DNA from: Saccoglossus kowalevskii
Lineage: Eukaryota > Hemichordata > Enteropneusta > Harrimaniidae
Reading direction: 5' to 3'
Length of the DNA stretch: 64,000 bases
NCBI RefSeq assembly: GCF_000003605.2
Contig: NW_003154745.1
Location: 126,777-190,776 of the forward strand
The first letter of the stretch is position 1; each line of letters starts with the position of its first letter. Below are positions 24,946 to 35,297 of this stretch, piece by piece. A program made the translations under genes and the position numbers. The notes under the pieces are model-generated. The model did not search any database and had not been told where the DNA came from. It worked only from the letters and a program-made list of their open reading frames with translations.

Positions 24946-25856
24946 GGGGTCAAAAATTATAATTTCTTTGATTTTGCAAGTAGTTTTTATGGTGAAAATT
25001 TATCTAGAAATTTTGTTGACATGGGCTAAAGATGCAATAACTTGAATTCATCTATAACTCCCTTGAGCACAATAGATGCAATACCTGACAATCATCAAGT
25101 TCCCCCCCAAGATTGACTGACTCTGTTGGTCAACGTATTTTAAGTTTACTGAAAGTGCTTGCAAGTGGCTGCAATCAGCGACAGCAAAGCATGCAGTCAT
25201 GATTGAGTACTTGTTTTATCTGTTTTTTGAGACCTAAAGCAAGAGTATAATAAGATTAAAGGTGAGTTATGACATTTTTTGTGTGGTTGAGTTTACAACT
25301 CAAGCATAGCAAAGAAGTAACTTTAGATTACAAACAGACAGCTTATAACAAACTGATTTAACAAAAGATTGAAGAATTTCTGTATGATAGTCACAACACA
25401 CTTTTCAGAATGAAAAACTAATCTTGAAGATCACATTATCAAAGATAAGTTAGGATTTTAAAAAGTGTTAACAATAGATCAATAAATTCAACCAGTGGTG
25501 TAAACAAACAACAATTAAAATGACTTGGTATCCTAGCATTAGCCATTGTTTTCTTCCTTAAAAAGATTCATTCATACATAGTCAAAAACGATAACATGAA
25601 AATATTACAATGAAAAAAAAGGTGTCATTACCATGGAGTTTTAAAAGAAAGCAAAAAGAAATTTACATGAGTCACTTCTTGTGAACAAGCGCCCTCTATC
25701 ATCAAATTATGGAAATTATTATGAATACATTTAACTAGAAAAGCTTTAATACTCAAGTGTTTAAAGAATTCAGCCCATCAGGTAGATTTAAAGCACAAGT
25801 TATTGAGCAGCACAAACTCAAAATTTGTGTAAACAAACAATTTGGTAGAAACAATA

Positions 25857-26245
25857 GGTGATTTGTCGACCAACTGCGAGATCTCGCAAATTGCATGAAA
25901 GGCGCACGCTAAACGTCTGGAAAAAATGGAAAAAAAAAACAAAACAAAAAAAAACATTTGATTTTGAACTCAAATTTCTTCTAGTTTTATTTCATAGATC
26001 AAATTGAAAGGTCGATCTTTTGACAGGGGAATATTGCGTTCGAATACCCTTACTTCATCAAAATTGACCATCATCAAATGTGGACAGCACATTATTAAGC
26101 ATGGAAATATCCCCCAAAATACTTTCGCGTTTGTTGAATCCCACGCGATGTTTGTAGCCACTACAATACTATGACCTTTGTTTGTCCTGTTTTTATGTTT
26201 GATTTCATACATAACGTGGGATCTCGAAATGAACGGAGAGTACCA
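25857..26245. mobile_element. Second copy of the CpG-rich TIR element, opposite orientation
   Basis: The reverse complement of the element at 13907-14267 can be followed across its length (AAATACTTTCGCG, GACCTTTGTTTGTCC, ACTGCGAGATCTCGC). It is flanked by TA at 25855-25856 and 26246-26247. Many CpGs have become TpG or CpA here, and an A-rich tract is inserted, so it looks older than the first copy. Confidence 0.75.
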
Positions 26246-26247
26246 TA

Positions 26248-29200
26248 CAAAAACTTATAAACACAAAAAAACAGTCAGTCTTTTTAATAAAAATTTTCAA
26301 ACACAATTTATTCTATCTTATTCAAATTTATTCAATCTTATTTTTAAAGTTAGTGTCATAATTTTTTGTCAAATTCAAATATATTTTACATGTATATTGC
26401 ACAAGACCAATATTGAACACACAGTACCTCAATTAAAAAAAATAATAATAAATAGAAAAATCATCCCTGTAATCTAAATCATATGCAAGATATAGCTAGA
26501 AATAGATTGCTTTTTTCACGTTTCCAGAAATTTATGGTGAATTTCAGTCAGTACTTGTATTATTACTGAAAGTATGAGTAAGCCAATAATATTGTAATCC
26601 CAACTACTATTTTAATAAACAACCAATCAGTAGATTATTTTTTCAATTTAATATTGCAACTCATTCACATATTACATTATCACTAATAAAATACGACTTC
26701 TGTGCCCATAAACAACACTATTTACTGAAGCAACACACTAGTATTAATAGAAAACACAGTATATGTTAAGACTGTGTTTGAAACTACATGTTCAAGGGCT
26801 CATAATAAATTGTGTATCTACACAAATTATTATTTTTTTTAATGATTTATACCATAACATTTAAGTAACTGAATCAGCTCAGTAGCATGCTAATGCTAAA
26901 CTGGTGATGTCAATGATCAGCCTTTACAAAACTGATTCCATGCATCATTAACTATGATTGTTGATATCCAACAAGTACATGTTTCTTCTAACACTTAACA
27001 TCCTCGATTTAACAAGGAAGATTGCAATCACATGCTAAATGTGTCATCTTAATGGAACAGAGGCCGGTTTGGATAAAAACAAAATAATGAAAAGTGATTG
27101 ACCAACCTATTAAAGTGGGCAAATGCTCTATATTACTTAGTTCTCTGTGGAATATAACAACACAGCTTAGGGGGATCTTTGCGGTACATGTTTTGTTTTT
27201 TTGAAACCAATTACGCCTATAATGATCACATGGGTGTTTATTGTTACCTGCAATACGCCTCATCAGACTGTAATTTTGTTTACTAAAATGCTAATCAGCA
27301 CCCAAGGTTGAACTATGCACAATCTACTCAATTTCAATCAACTACATCCAGCAGAAACATGAGGCAACATGTCTTATAAACCATAAATTTAACATTCCAC
27401 TTTGAGTCATTCAATATCATTTCATTCAATGAACAGACAATTAAAGTACAATCCATTACGTGCAAGTTAACTGAGCCTTGGGATAGTAATTTAAATTTCA
27501 AATTAAATTATTAGTAGTTGAATAACTATTAAACTGCATAAAGTTGTACTGTGTTAACTAATGGAAACAGTCAAAACAAAAAAACTCAACAAGAGAATGT
27601 TAATTGCCAGCAGCGAGAACAACCACAGGGTCTCACACATCACCTCTACCTATTCACAAAATCTAATATATGCCACTAAACATTAGCTATTTACAGTAGA
27701 CAGCCTAAAGCCATTAGCAACAGGTGCAGTATGCTTTAACCAACATTTTAATGATCCACTCCCTGGACTTTTTGTCATTCTTAAATTCAGTGTATTAACA
27801 AGTATTCACATATTGACAGAAATATTGATTTAGAGTCAGCACTTCATACATGGTTATTTCAATCATTTTGACAGGAATAAAGATCTTGATTCCTGCAGAG
27901 TCGATATCATGGTGTATAGAATTACAGGGCATCAACTTCAATCCAAATGAGAGGGCACCCAGTTTCAAGGCCAAATTTCATAAAATTGCTGTAGCATATA
28001 GAGAACAATATGAGAATATATTTATTTTTTGAAGGGTGCCAATGAAAACACATGAGCATCACGAAAATAACCCTTAAAGCCCTGGGATTAGTTATGAAAT
28101 GACAGATTTCTTTCATATCAATACTAATATAGTCCCTATAGTTACCATACAGTTGACCTTTTTTCCATATTTTTTAGCAATTTCGCTCATGACCTAAACT
28201 TTTATATAGCCAACGAGCCCTCAAATATCTACCTACAAGCCCTCCATTTTGGGCTACTATGTTAGGAGAGAAAAAAACAATTAAAACTAAAATAAGTGGC
28301 ATCTCATCAGACCTGCATAAATGTATCTGTACAAAGTCTATCAATTACAATAGACTAGCTGCAGGCAAACACAGACATCAAAATATGTGTGTACACAATA
28401 TCGGTGAACATCACAAGATATAGCCTTCATTCTGTATGTTCTACAGATCATTCTAAAATTGACATGAGCTATTTTGCCTAGGGAGATGAGAAAGGCTTGT
28501 ATAAAAGAAACATGTAAATAAAACCAAATACACTGCAAGGTACCGGGTAAGTTAAATCAAAGTAAACCATGTACTGTGTGTGTGACTCATCTGGACGGCC
28601 ATGTGCGGTACAAAATTTACACCCAGGTAAATATCATGGCGCATCTTTCACTCAGCTACCAGGCATCCCCAAAAAAGAATGTTTAATAACTGAGCTTAAT
28701 TTATTATATGCAGAGGCCGTATAACTTATCCACACCAATCCACGTCATGCAGCATAGCCAGACATTGGGGGAAAAGGCCCTCAATCTAGCTGTACAGATG
28801 GTGAAATTCATAAAAGAAACTGTGCAGGAGGACAATAACAGCAACTAGTACTGAGAAATAATTGTAAACTTTAGTACCTATACTACCTATACTATGTATG
28901 AGAGAAACTGTTCATTGAACACAAAACAATATTTTTGCACTATTATATACATGTATTATTGGTTTCATATTTATTTTAGCAGTCAGGCAGCCATGCTTGA
29001 GTTTTGACTGCCATGTTTACAACTTTATAGCACTATACGAATTGGATGCAGTGTTTACATCCAAATTGAATCACGTAGCACTGCATAAATTATAATCACA
29101 AAAATTAGTATACATGTATTCACTTATTTATTTAACCAGTATTTATCAGATTGAGGATGCATATTACCCACTCATACTACGCTATCATATGTCAACAGGC

Positions 29201-29732
29201 ATAGAGCACATATTCAGACTCTGAAATGAGGGACAGCACGCTTAACACAAAGCATACAAATGTAATAAGAAGAATAAGTCATTAGTCTTTGGAATAAGAA
29301 CTGTATATTTTGTATGTACACTGATCATAAGGATAGTAAACAGAACTGTCAAAAATGTGCAGATTCTACAAGAAAAACTTGGTACCACTCACTTTCTATC
29401 ATGGCTACATGGTGACCTTTTGGACTACCTTATTCACAGACTGCAGCCTATCGCTGTTAAGGGTGCTCTAATTATAACCCTGTCACCTGACAACTGAAAT
29501 ATTGCATTCTGGCTAGATCTGATTGATTGATTGAAGTAACACACATGGCTGCCATGACTGTTTATGTTCGTCACAACAGTGTGACAGTTTCCAATACAGC
29601 ACGAAATATTTTGTACAGTTCAGCCCCAGTAAAAAAAAAAATAGTATACATGCAGGCCCAGAGTGTGTACTTTATAATAATACAGGTGTCCTAATTAGTA
29701 TTTACAACAACCGTAGCCAAATAATACTTATG
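26248..29732. other. No gene called; some splice-like signals
   Basis: On the minus strand a strong acceptor (TTTTTTCTCTCCTAACATAG) lies at about 28256 and is followed in one frame by about 26 codons and a stop, and AATAAA about 180 bases further. On the plus strand an acceptor at 27874 precedes a 52-codon frame. Neither connects to other exons, and both may be old repeats. Confidence 0.3.
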
Positions 29733-29874
29733 TAAAATTAATTTTCGCTGAAAAATCTTTTCGTGTTTTCATAAATGTAAAATATAGGAAAAAAGATATA
29801 TTTGCTGGATTTTATTTATTCCTTCAGCGAAAATAGCGAAAATTAATTCCAAGCGAAAATAAAGTATTTTAAAG
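29733..29874. mobile_element. CTGTARAATAC-family element, left end missing
   Basis: About 140 bp match the inverted-orientation copy at 44535-44741 (TTCAGCGAAAATAGCG, AATTAATTCCAAGCG). The right terminus is degraded (TATTTTAAAGTA) and the left one absent. Confidence 0.65.
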
Positions 29875-30519
29875 TATAATATTTGTGTTATGATTTATTT
29901 ATTTTTTTTCATGTGCATTGATTTCATACAATGACTCACATATTCACTCTAAAATACAGAATTATTTCTTGTTCACTATAATAATAACACTAAAAGTAAT
30001 ACAGTTGTATAAAGTGTTTCTGAAAAGTGTACGAACATTATGAATAAATTATGCAAATGTTATGCTAATTAATATGCCAACCATGAAGAAAATCCTAGGG
30101 GAACACAACAAAGAAAGATTAAATGCAGTATTTTATACAGAAATTCACATTTCATCTTGGAGCAATGAAAAGGCCATTACAGTGTGAGAAACTTACAGAG
30201 CTATTGCTTACAATGCAATGATGGCTTGGAAGTCACAAGGCATTGTTAGAAATGTTGGTCTTGAAATGCTCCAGAATAAGGGGGAGATACCGTTACAATA
30301 GTTAATAACCTACAATAGTTAATAGAATACAATTATTTCAGAAGAGGTTAAAACTAGCTAGTCTTGATACTTGATAACAAATTCTATTTTTTCCTTTATT
30401 GATAAACTTTAATCTAATGTTTACAAAAAAGATACTAAGATTATGTAATCAGTTAGAAGAATTTGTCATACTATCAATAATACCAGTTCATGTCAATGAG
30501 AGACTGAAATATAAACAGG
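29875..30519. other. No gene recognised
   Basis: AT-rich; a short family B-like block (TTATGCAAATGTTATGCTAA) is seen near 30047. Confidence 0.5.
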
Positions 30520-30610
30520 TCCCTGACAAAAATATATTTTCAAAAAATAAAATGGCTACCAGTCGGCCATATTTAATCAGTCATTTTGCATTAAACAATT
30601 GTGTTCTATG
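30520..30610 (+). repeat. Family A repeat, single unit
   Basis: One core, AAAATGGCTACCAGTCGGCC, with the flanking TTCAAAAAATA and TTAATCAGTCATTTTGC context. Confidence 0.5.
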
Positions 30611-30780
30611 GAACTGTTCTAAAAAATAATTTTGTTATGGTAAATTTACACAAAATATGTTACTGTAACACAGAATATGCTTGTCATACTATTTACAGCC
30701 ATTCTGAGAATTTTTTGGATGGACAGTAAGCAAAATGACTTGCAACTTTGCAAAACACTTTGGTTTTTGTCCAATCTAGA

Positions 30781-30939
30781 CTCGACGGCGGTGTTCAATC
30801 GACATGTTCACAGTTTAGATCATCCCATATCATACTAGACGACGGTAAAGTGCCGATTATCGAAATGATCGCAATCGTTAGAAAACAGGAACAGGTTATT
30901 TTGATTTGTTTTAACATTCTCGAATCACATACTATGTAA
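30781..30939 (+). pseudogene. Coding-like island, possibly a transposase fragment
   Basis: An island with more balanced base composition sits in AT-rich DNA. A pyrimidine-rich run ending CTAG precedes it. The open frame reads LDGGVQSTCSQFRSSHIILD, then DGKVPIIEMIAIVRKQEQ, and stays open to a stop at 30939. The acidic-Gly turn followed by alternating hydrophobics resembles the C-terminal part of KDZ-type transposases as I remember that family, but this is a weak resemblance. It may also be an isolated host exon with CAG|GT at 30894. No neighbouring coding segments were found. Confidence 0.25.
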
Positions 30940-31100
30940 GATCCTAAAAAATAGTACAGTCCAACACACTTGGTATAACTTACGACAAATGACAAATAAA
31001 ATAAATTAATAAATAATTATACGTAAATTGTATATATATTAAATCTTTTTCATTTTGAAAGTGCGTTCCAGGTGTTACATGTCATGAATATCAGTAGTAA

Positions 31101-31206
31101 TATAAGGTTATTACGAAGATACCTCAAAGTATGCATGAAGACATTACCAGTGGCAGTACTGACCGACGCCGATGCGACATAATTTGAGGCATCTTCGTAA
31201 TAACAT
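31101..31206. mobile_element. About 105-bp inverted-repeat element
   Basis: TTATTACGAAGATACCTCAAA at the left is inverted at the right as TTTGAGGCATCTTCGTAATAA; the core is less AT-rich. It is directly followed by the repeat at 31205-31425. Confidence 0.65.
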
Positions 31207-31425
31207 TATCCTTCCAAGGATACATCATGGGAATACCAAAAGTTTAGAACAGAATCAGCGAACTTCTTTGTATAGATTCGATCAAACCCTTGAGGCAGCA
31301 ATGTTTGTTTTTATTATTAGAGGACGCTTACGCACGTAATCATTCCATATTTGGAATTTGCAAAATACCCCGTAAAATACCACGGTGACGATGTATAATA
31401 ATAGGTATTATTATACATCTGTCAC
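31205..31425 (+). repeat. Dispersed repeat, copy 1 of 2, ending in a hairpin
   Basis: It matches 35041-35297 in the same orientation (TTTAGAACAGAATC, GTTTGTTTTTATTATTA, CGTAATCATTCCATATTTG). The end GATGTATAATAATA pairs with TATTATTATACATC across 5 bases. Confidence 0.65.
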
Positions 31426-31619
31426 AGCACTTCACAAGTAACAGTATGCCATTCTTTGCAGTGTTGGGCAAGGTATCTGCATCTTATCACATTAGGAAAT
31501 GCAAATTACATTGCTTTTTTAAGATGGCAGACATTTTTAATATCAAAATTCACAGTGAGAAAGTTTTTAATTGATTGATTGCTTCATGAACAAAGTGGTT
31601 GAATTGGGAAGATGTATAA

Positions 31620-31733
31620 ATAAAATTACGAGGATACCACAAAGTGTGCACTCAGACATTATTACTTTACATCGATTATGTTGCTGCAGTCTTCATGCAT
31701 ACTTTCGACATATGCTTATAATAACCTCATAAT
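31620..31733. mobile_element. Second copy of the 105-bp inverted-repeat element
   Basis: The left arm reads ATTACGAGGATACCACAAAG; the right arm, with CTTCATGCATACTTTCGACA, matches the inverse of the copy at 31101-31206. It is more diverged. Confidence 0.5.
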
Positions 31734-32439
31734 TTTTCATGTTGCAGAGAAGTATAGCTTCTTCTAAAGCAGTTGAAATGCAGACTATTTTGAAGGTGGT
31801 TACTGTAATTACTAACTGCCCAGTCTAACACACTCATACTAAAAGCTGGTTTATTTCACAAAACACATCTAATTGACTACATTGTATACAAGCTTTATTT
31901 TGAAACATTCCTTCAAGACAGTTTCATACAATGTTGAAGTAGAAATTCAAGTTGAGCCGCAATTCAGCAAATACAAACAGAGGAAACTTTCAAAAGCTTT
32001 CATGCATCAACAATCGTATTCAACCTCAATGACATTTAAAGAAAAACATAAACGTGTATCAGGTTAAGTTATATATTTTTCCCCACTCGAATGTTTTTTT
32101 CTTTATTAACCATAAAAGGTCACCTTCCCACATTTTTCAATGATATTACTTTAAAACATTTTTTTTCTTAAAAAGTTTTTTATAAAAAGGCAAAACCATT
32201 TTGTTGTGTCCAGAATGTATTGTGATATTTAGGAATGTACATGTACATATACCTTCCATTTGCTCTATTAGAAACGCAATGGAAGCACAGTAAATATTCA
32301 AAATTAAACATGAGCATTTTAAACAATTAAAAAGCCTGGTGACTGAAAAAGGTCTGCAATGTGATCTGCATCATTGAAATTTATAATACTAACAGGAAAT
32401 AGATTTGATTGTATACATCTCTAGTTTACTCTTCATGAT
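31734..32439. other. No gene called
   Basis: A plus-strand frame at 31873-32067 includes SYNVEVEIQVEPQFSKYKQR and follows a CAAGACAG acceptor-like site. The composition is Lys- and Gln-rich and could be chance. Confidence 0.35.
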
Positions 32440-33095
32440 TTACTCCGGAGCATATATGCACCAAGTTTTTTGAGATATTGGAAAAATGTCTGATTTATGT
32501 TAATTCAGGTTACTAATTTTCATTTCAACCATAAACAAATTTTTTGAGGCCACCTAATGTATACTCCAAACTAAGCAGGTCAGTCCAATGTACCAAAGCA
32601 TTTATATACTAAGTTTCACTGAAAAGTGATTACTTCTTGAGATGAAAAAGCTGAAAATTTACTAATTACTTTGTACAGTAAAACACGTCTTTTTAGCTAG
32701 CATGTCATTTTAGCTAATTTAGCTAACCTGTAATTTTGCTAATTCAAGATGTCGCTAATTTATAAAAAAAAGTATATCCTTGCAATGAAATTGTTGTCAT
32801 TTTAGCTAAATTAAGATTTTGTAAATTCATGTATTGAGTCAAATTCGCTAAAATGGCATGTAGGTATTTCAATGTGTTTTACAGTAAATTGTGTAATTAG
32901 TATGAACAAATTTTAACCCAAAACTAATCAGGAATGGACATTGTCCCAGATCATCTAAGTACTAAGTTTCATTGAAATGCAGTGATTAGTTCTTGAGATA
33001 TCGATGGAACAGACATACATACACATGTACAATGTACATGTACCAACACACACAGACAGGGTAACTACAAAGACTCTCATTGTGTGCAGCTTTAA
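32440..33095 (+). repeat. Family B repeat split by a nested element
   Basis: The left half ends CTAATTACTTTG; the right half resumes AATTGTGTAATTAG and continues AACTAATCAGGAATGGACAT, GTTCTTGAGATATCGATGG and ACTCTCATTGTGTGC as in the copy at 24590. The nested TA-flanked element is at 32676-32884. Confidence 0.6.
32676..32884. mobile_element. TA-flanked inverted-repeat element nested in an older repeat
   Basis: The ends are CAGTAAAACAC and GTGTTTTACAG, flanked by TA at 32674-32675 and 32885-32886. The interior repeats TTTTAGCTA and AATTTAGCTAA in both senses, giving a fold-back structure. The first bases resemble the CTGTARAATAC family. It interrupts the dispersed repeat at 32440-33095. Confidence 0.75.
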
Positions 33096-33732
33096 ATTGT
33101 TAAATTGTTTTTAATTAAACACTGTAGTGAAAGAACTTCAGCCTTGTTACATTTTCTGTTTTGATCAAACCTGGTATCCAAGGAAATCAACAAGATCATA
33201 GAGTAATGTTTTTGATAAGCATGTCGACGATACAAGCACTATAGTAAGTACTTTGTTAAAATTGTACAGTTTAAAGGAAATTGCTGTAAAGTACAGCAAC
33301 CTCCCCCACACTTCTACAACTAATATATTCCATTAAATATAATTATATGATACTGATATATATCAAAATAAATGACACAGTAAATGTGTTCACATTATTT
33401 TGTGCGGCACTATTTACTTCATAATTCTGAATATTCTACATCTACCATGGTTGAATAGTCAAATATGTTGTTGTAGTATAACCACATACTGAGATGAGAA
33501 ACGTTCAATTTCACTATCAAATCACCCAAATAAAGCCATGAATGAACTTGTCAGTCAAAGAAATTAAACATTAAGAACACAATGTTGATGTTTAAATTTT
33601 CTGTCAAAGAAACTATTACATGTTCTACATTGAAGCATAGAATTAAAATTGCCATAGCAACTAAAACACTTGTTTTTCACCTCTGTACTATATTGAACTG
33701 ATAATTTAGTTTTCATTATTTTTTGTTATTTG

Positions 33733-34007
33733 TGTATGTATGTATGTATGTATGTATGTATGTATGTATGTATGTATGTATGTATGTATGTATGTATGTA
33801 TGTATGTATGTATGTATGTATGTATGTATGTATGTATGTATGTATGTATGTATGTATGTATGTATGTATGTATGTATGTATGTATGTATGTATGTATGTA
33901 TGTATGTATGTATGTATGTATGTATGTATGTATGTATGTATGTATGTATGTATGTATGTATGTATGTGTGTATGTGTGTATGTGTGTATGTGTGTGTGTG
34001 TGTGTAT
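33733..34007 (+). repeat. TGTA microsatellite, about 230 bp, passing into TG repeats
   Basis: More than 55 TGTA units with few interruptions, then TGTGTATG variants and a short TG run. All three plus-strand ORFs here encode only MYVC repeats. Confidence 0.95.
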
Positions 34008-34195
34008 TACGGTTTTATATACAGGTACACCTGTACAATTCCCATCTAATAATATTAATCAAAAACTTAGTCAAAATTATTATTAGTCATCTTCTCACTT
34101 TGCTAATAAATTCAAGCATTACTGTAATCTGCTATATTAAGCTCTGACATCAGTGACCATATAAGACAGTAACAAAAAATATTACTGAAGGTAGG

Positions 34196-34572
34196 CGTGT
34201 GACGCATGATTGCTGTGCTTATAAGAGTGTGGAGCGTCTACATACATATCACATAGCACATCATAAATCTTCCTTGAAATAGAGTTGGGGNNNNNNNNNN
34301 NNNNNNNNNNNNNNNNNNNNNNNNNNNNNNNNNNNNNNNNNNNNNNNNNNNNNNNNNNNNNNNNNNNNNNNNNNNNNNNNNNNNNNNNNNNNNNNNNNNN
34401 NNNNNNNNNNNNNNNNNNNNNNNNNNNNNNNNNNNNNNNNNNNNNNNNNNNNNNNNNNNNNNNNNNNNNNNNNNNNNCGTGTGACGCATGATTGCTGTGC
34501 TTATAAGAGTGTGGAGCGTCTACATACATATCACATAGCACATCATAAATCTTCCTTGAAATAGAGTTGGGG
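34196..34572. repeat. Identical 95-bp sequences on both sides of an assembly gap
   Basis: 34196-34290 and 34478-34572 are identical (CGTGTGACGCATGATTGCTG to ATAGAGTTGGGG) and each abuts the 187-base N run at 34291-34477. Most likely two contig ends overlap and were not merged. Confidence 0.9.
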
Positions 34573-35040
34573 AATTTTTAAACAATTTCAGGTATTTTTA
34601 GGTGAAATCAAATATTACAAAACTTCACATTGAATATAATATCATCACACTAGAAACTATGTTTTACAACAATATTAGGTTTCATATAATAAATAAGAAT
34701 ACCGTATTTGCTCTATTAGTAACATATGTTTTTACACAAACGATATGGGTGTATCTATATCAAAAAGGTCCAGTACAGAATTATATGCAACTTTAAGCAG
34801 CACATGAGGTATACAACTTTTTCAGCCAATGTAAGCAAAAAAAAGTTGAAGAAATACTTGCACCAAAACATTTTTTTAAGTCGTGATAGAGTAGTGATCC
34901 AGATTTGTATTTTCATTTTGTGTATTGTAATCACAATAATTTCTTAACACAGAACTACATATTTAGACAAATTACCAATGATTTTAAACATCAAAGAGGC
35001 ATGTTAGACAAGCACTAACCTTATGATTATACATCTTTTC

Positions 35041-35297
35041 CTTCTAAGAATACACCATGGGAATGCCGAAATCCAAAATGTTTAGAACAGAATCCGTGAA
35101 CTTCTTTGTGTGGAGTCCGGTCGAACTCTGGTGACAGCCATGTTTGTTTTTATTATTAAAGGACGCTTAGGTGCGTAATCATTCCATATTTGAAATTCAC
35201 ATTTCCTTATATGGTAGGATGAAAATACCTCGTAAAATACCACAAAATTACGGCACGCTGTAACTTATGGCATTACGGTGACAGATGTATAATAATT
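35041..35297 (+). repeat. Dispersed repeat, copy 2 of 2
   Basis: Counterpart of 31205-31425 with about 40 extra bases (ACGGCACGCTGTAACTTATG region) that copy 1 lacks. It ends ACAGATGTATAATAAT. It does not carry the adjoining 105-bp inverted-repeat element. Confidence 0.65.

Larger units (their letters stand above)
22684..25854. other. No gene recognised
   Basis: Very AT-rich between the retroelement tail and the CpG-rich TIR element. It includes the 39-bp duplication and family B copy listed separately. Confidence 0.5.

Noticed and set aside
27875-28032. Plus-strand frame after a good acceptor
   Set aside because: The 52 codons end at a stop with no linked exons. Inverted GGGCACCC/GGGTGCC blocks suggest a repeat.
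33723-34147. Three overlapping plus-strand ORFs of 108-135 codons
   Set aside because: They are TGTA microsatellite read in three frames (MYVC repeats), not proteins.
34182-34541. ORFs through the N gap
   Set aside because: N bases translated as X; the ends are the duplicated 95-bp contig edges.
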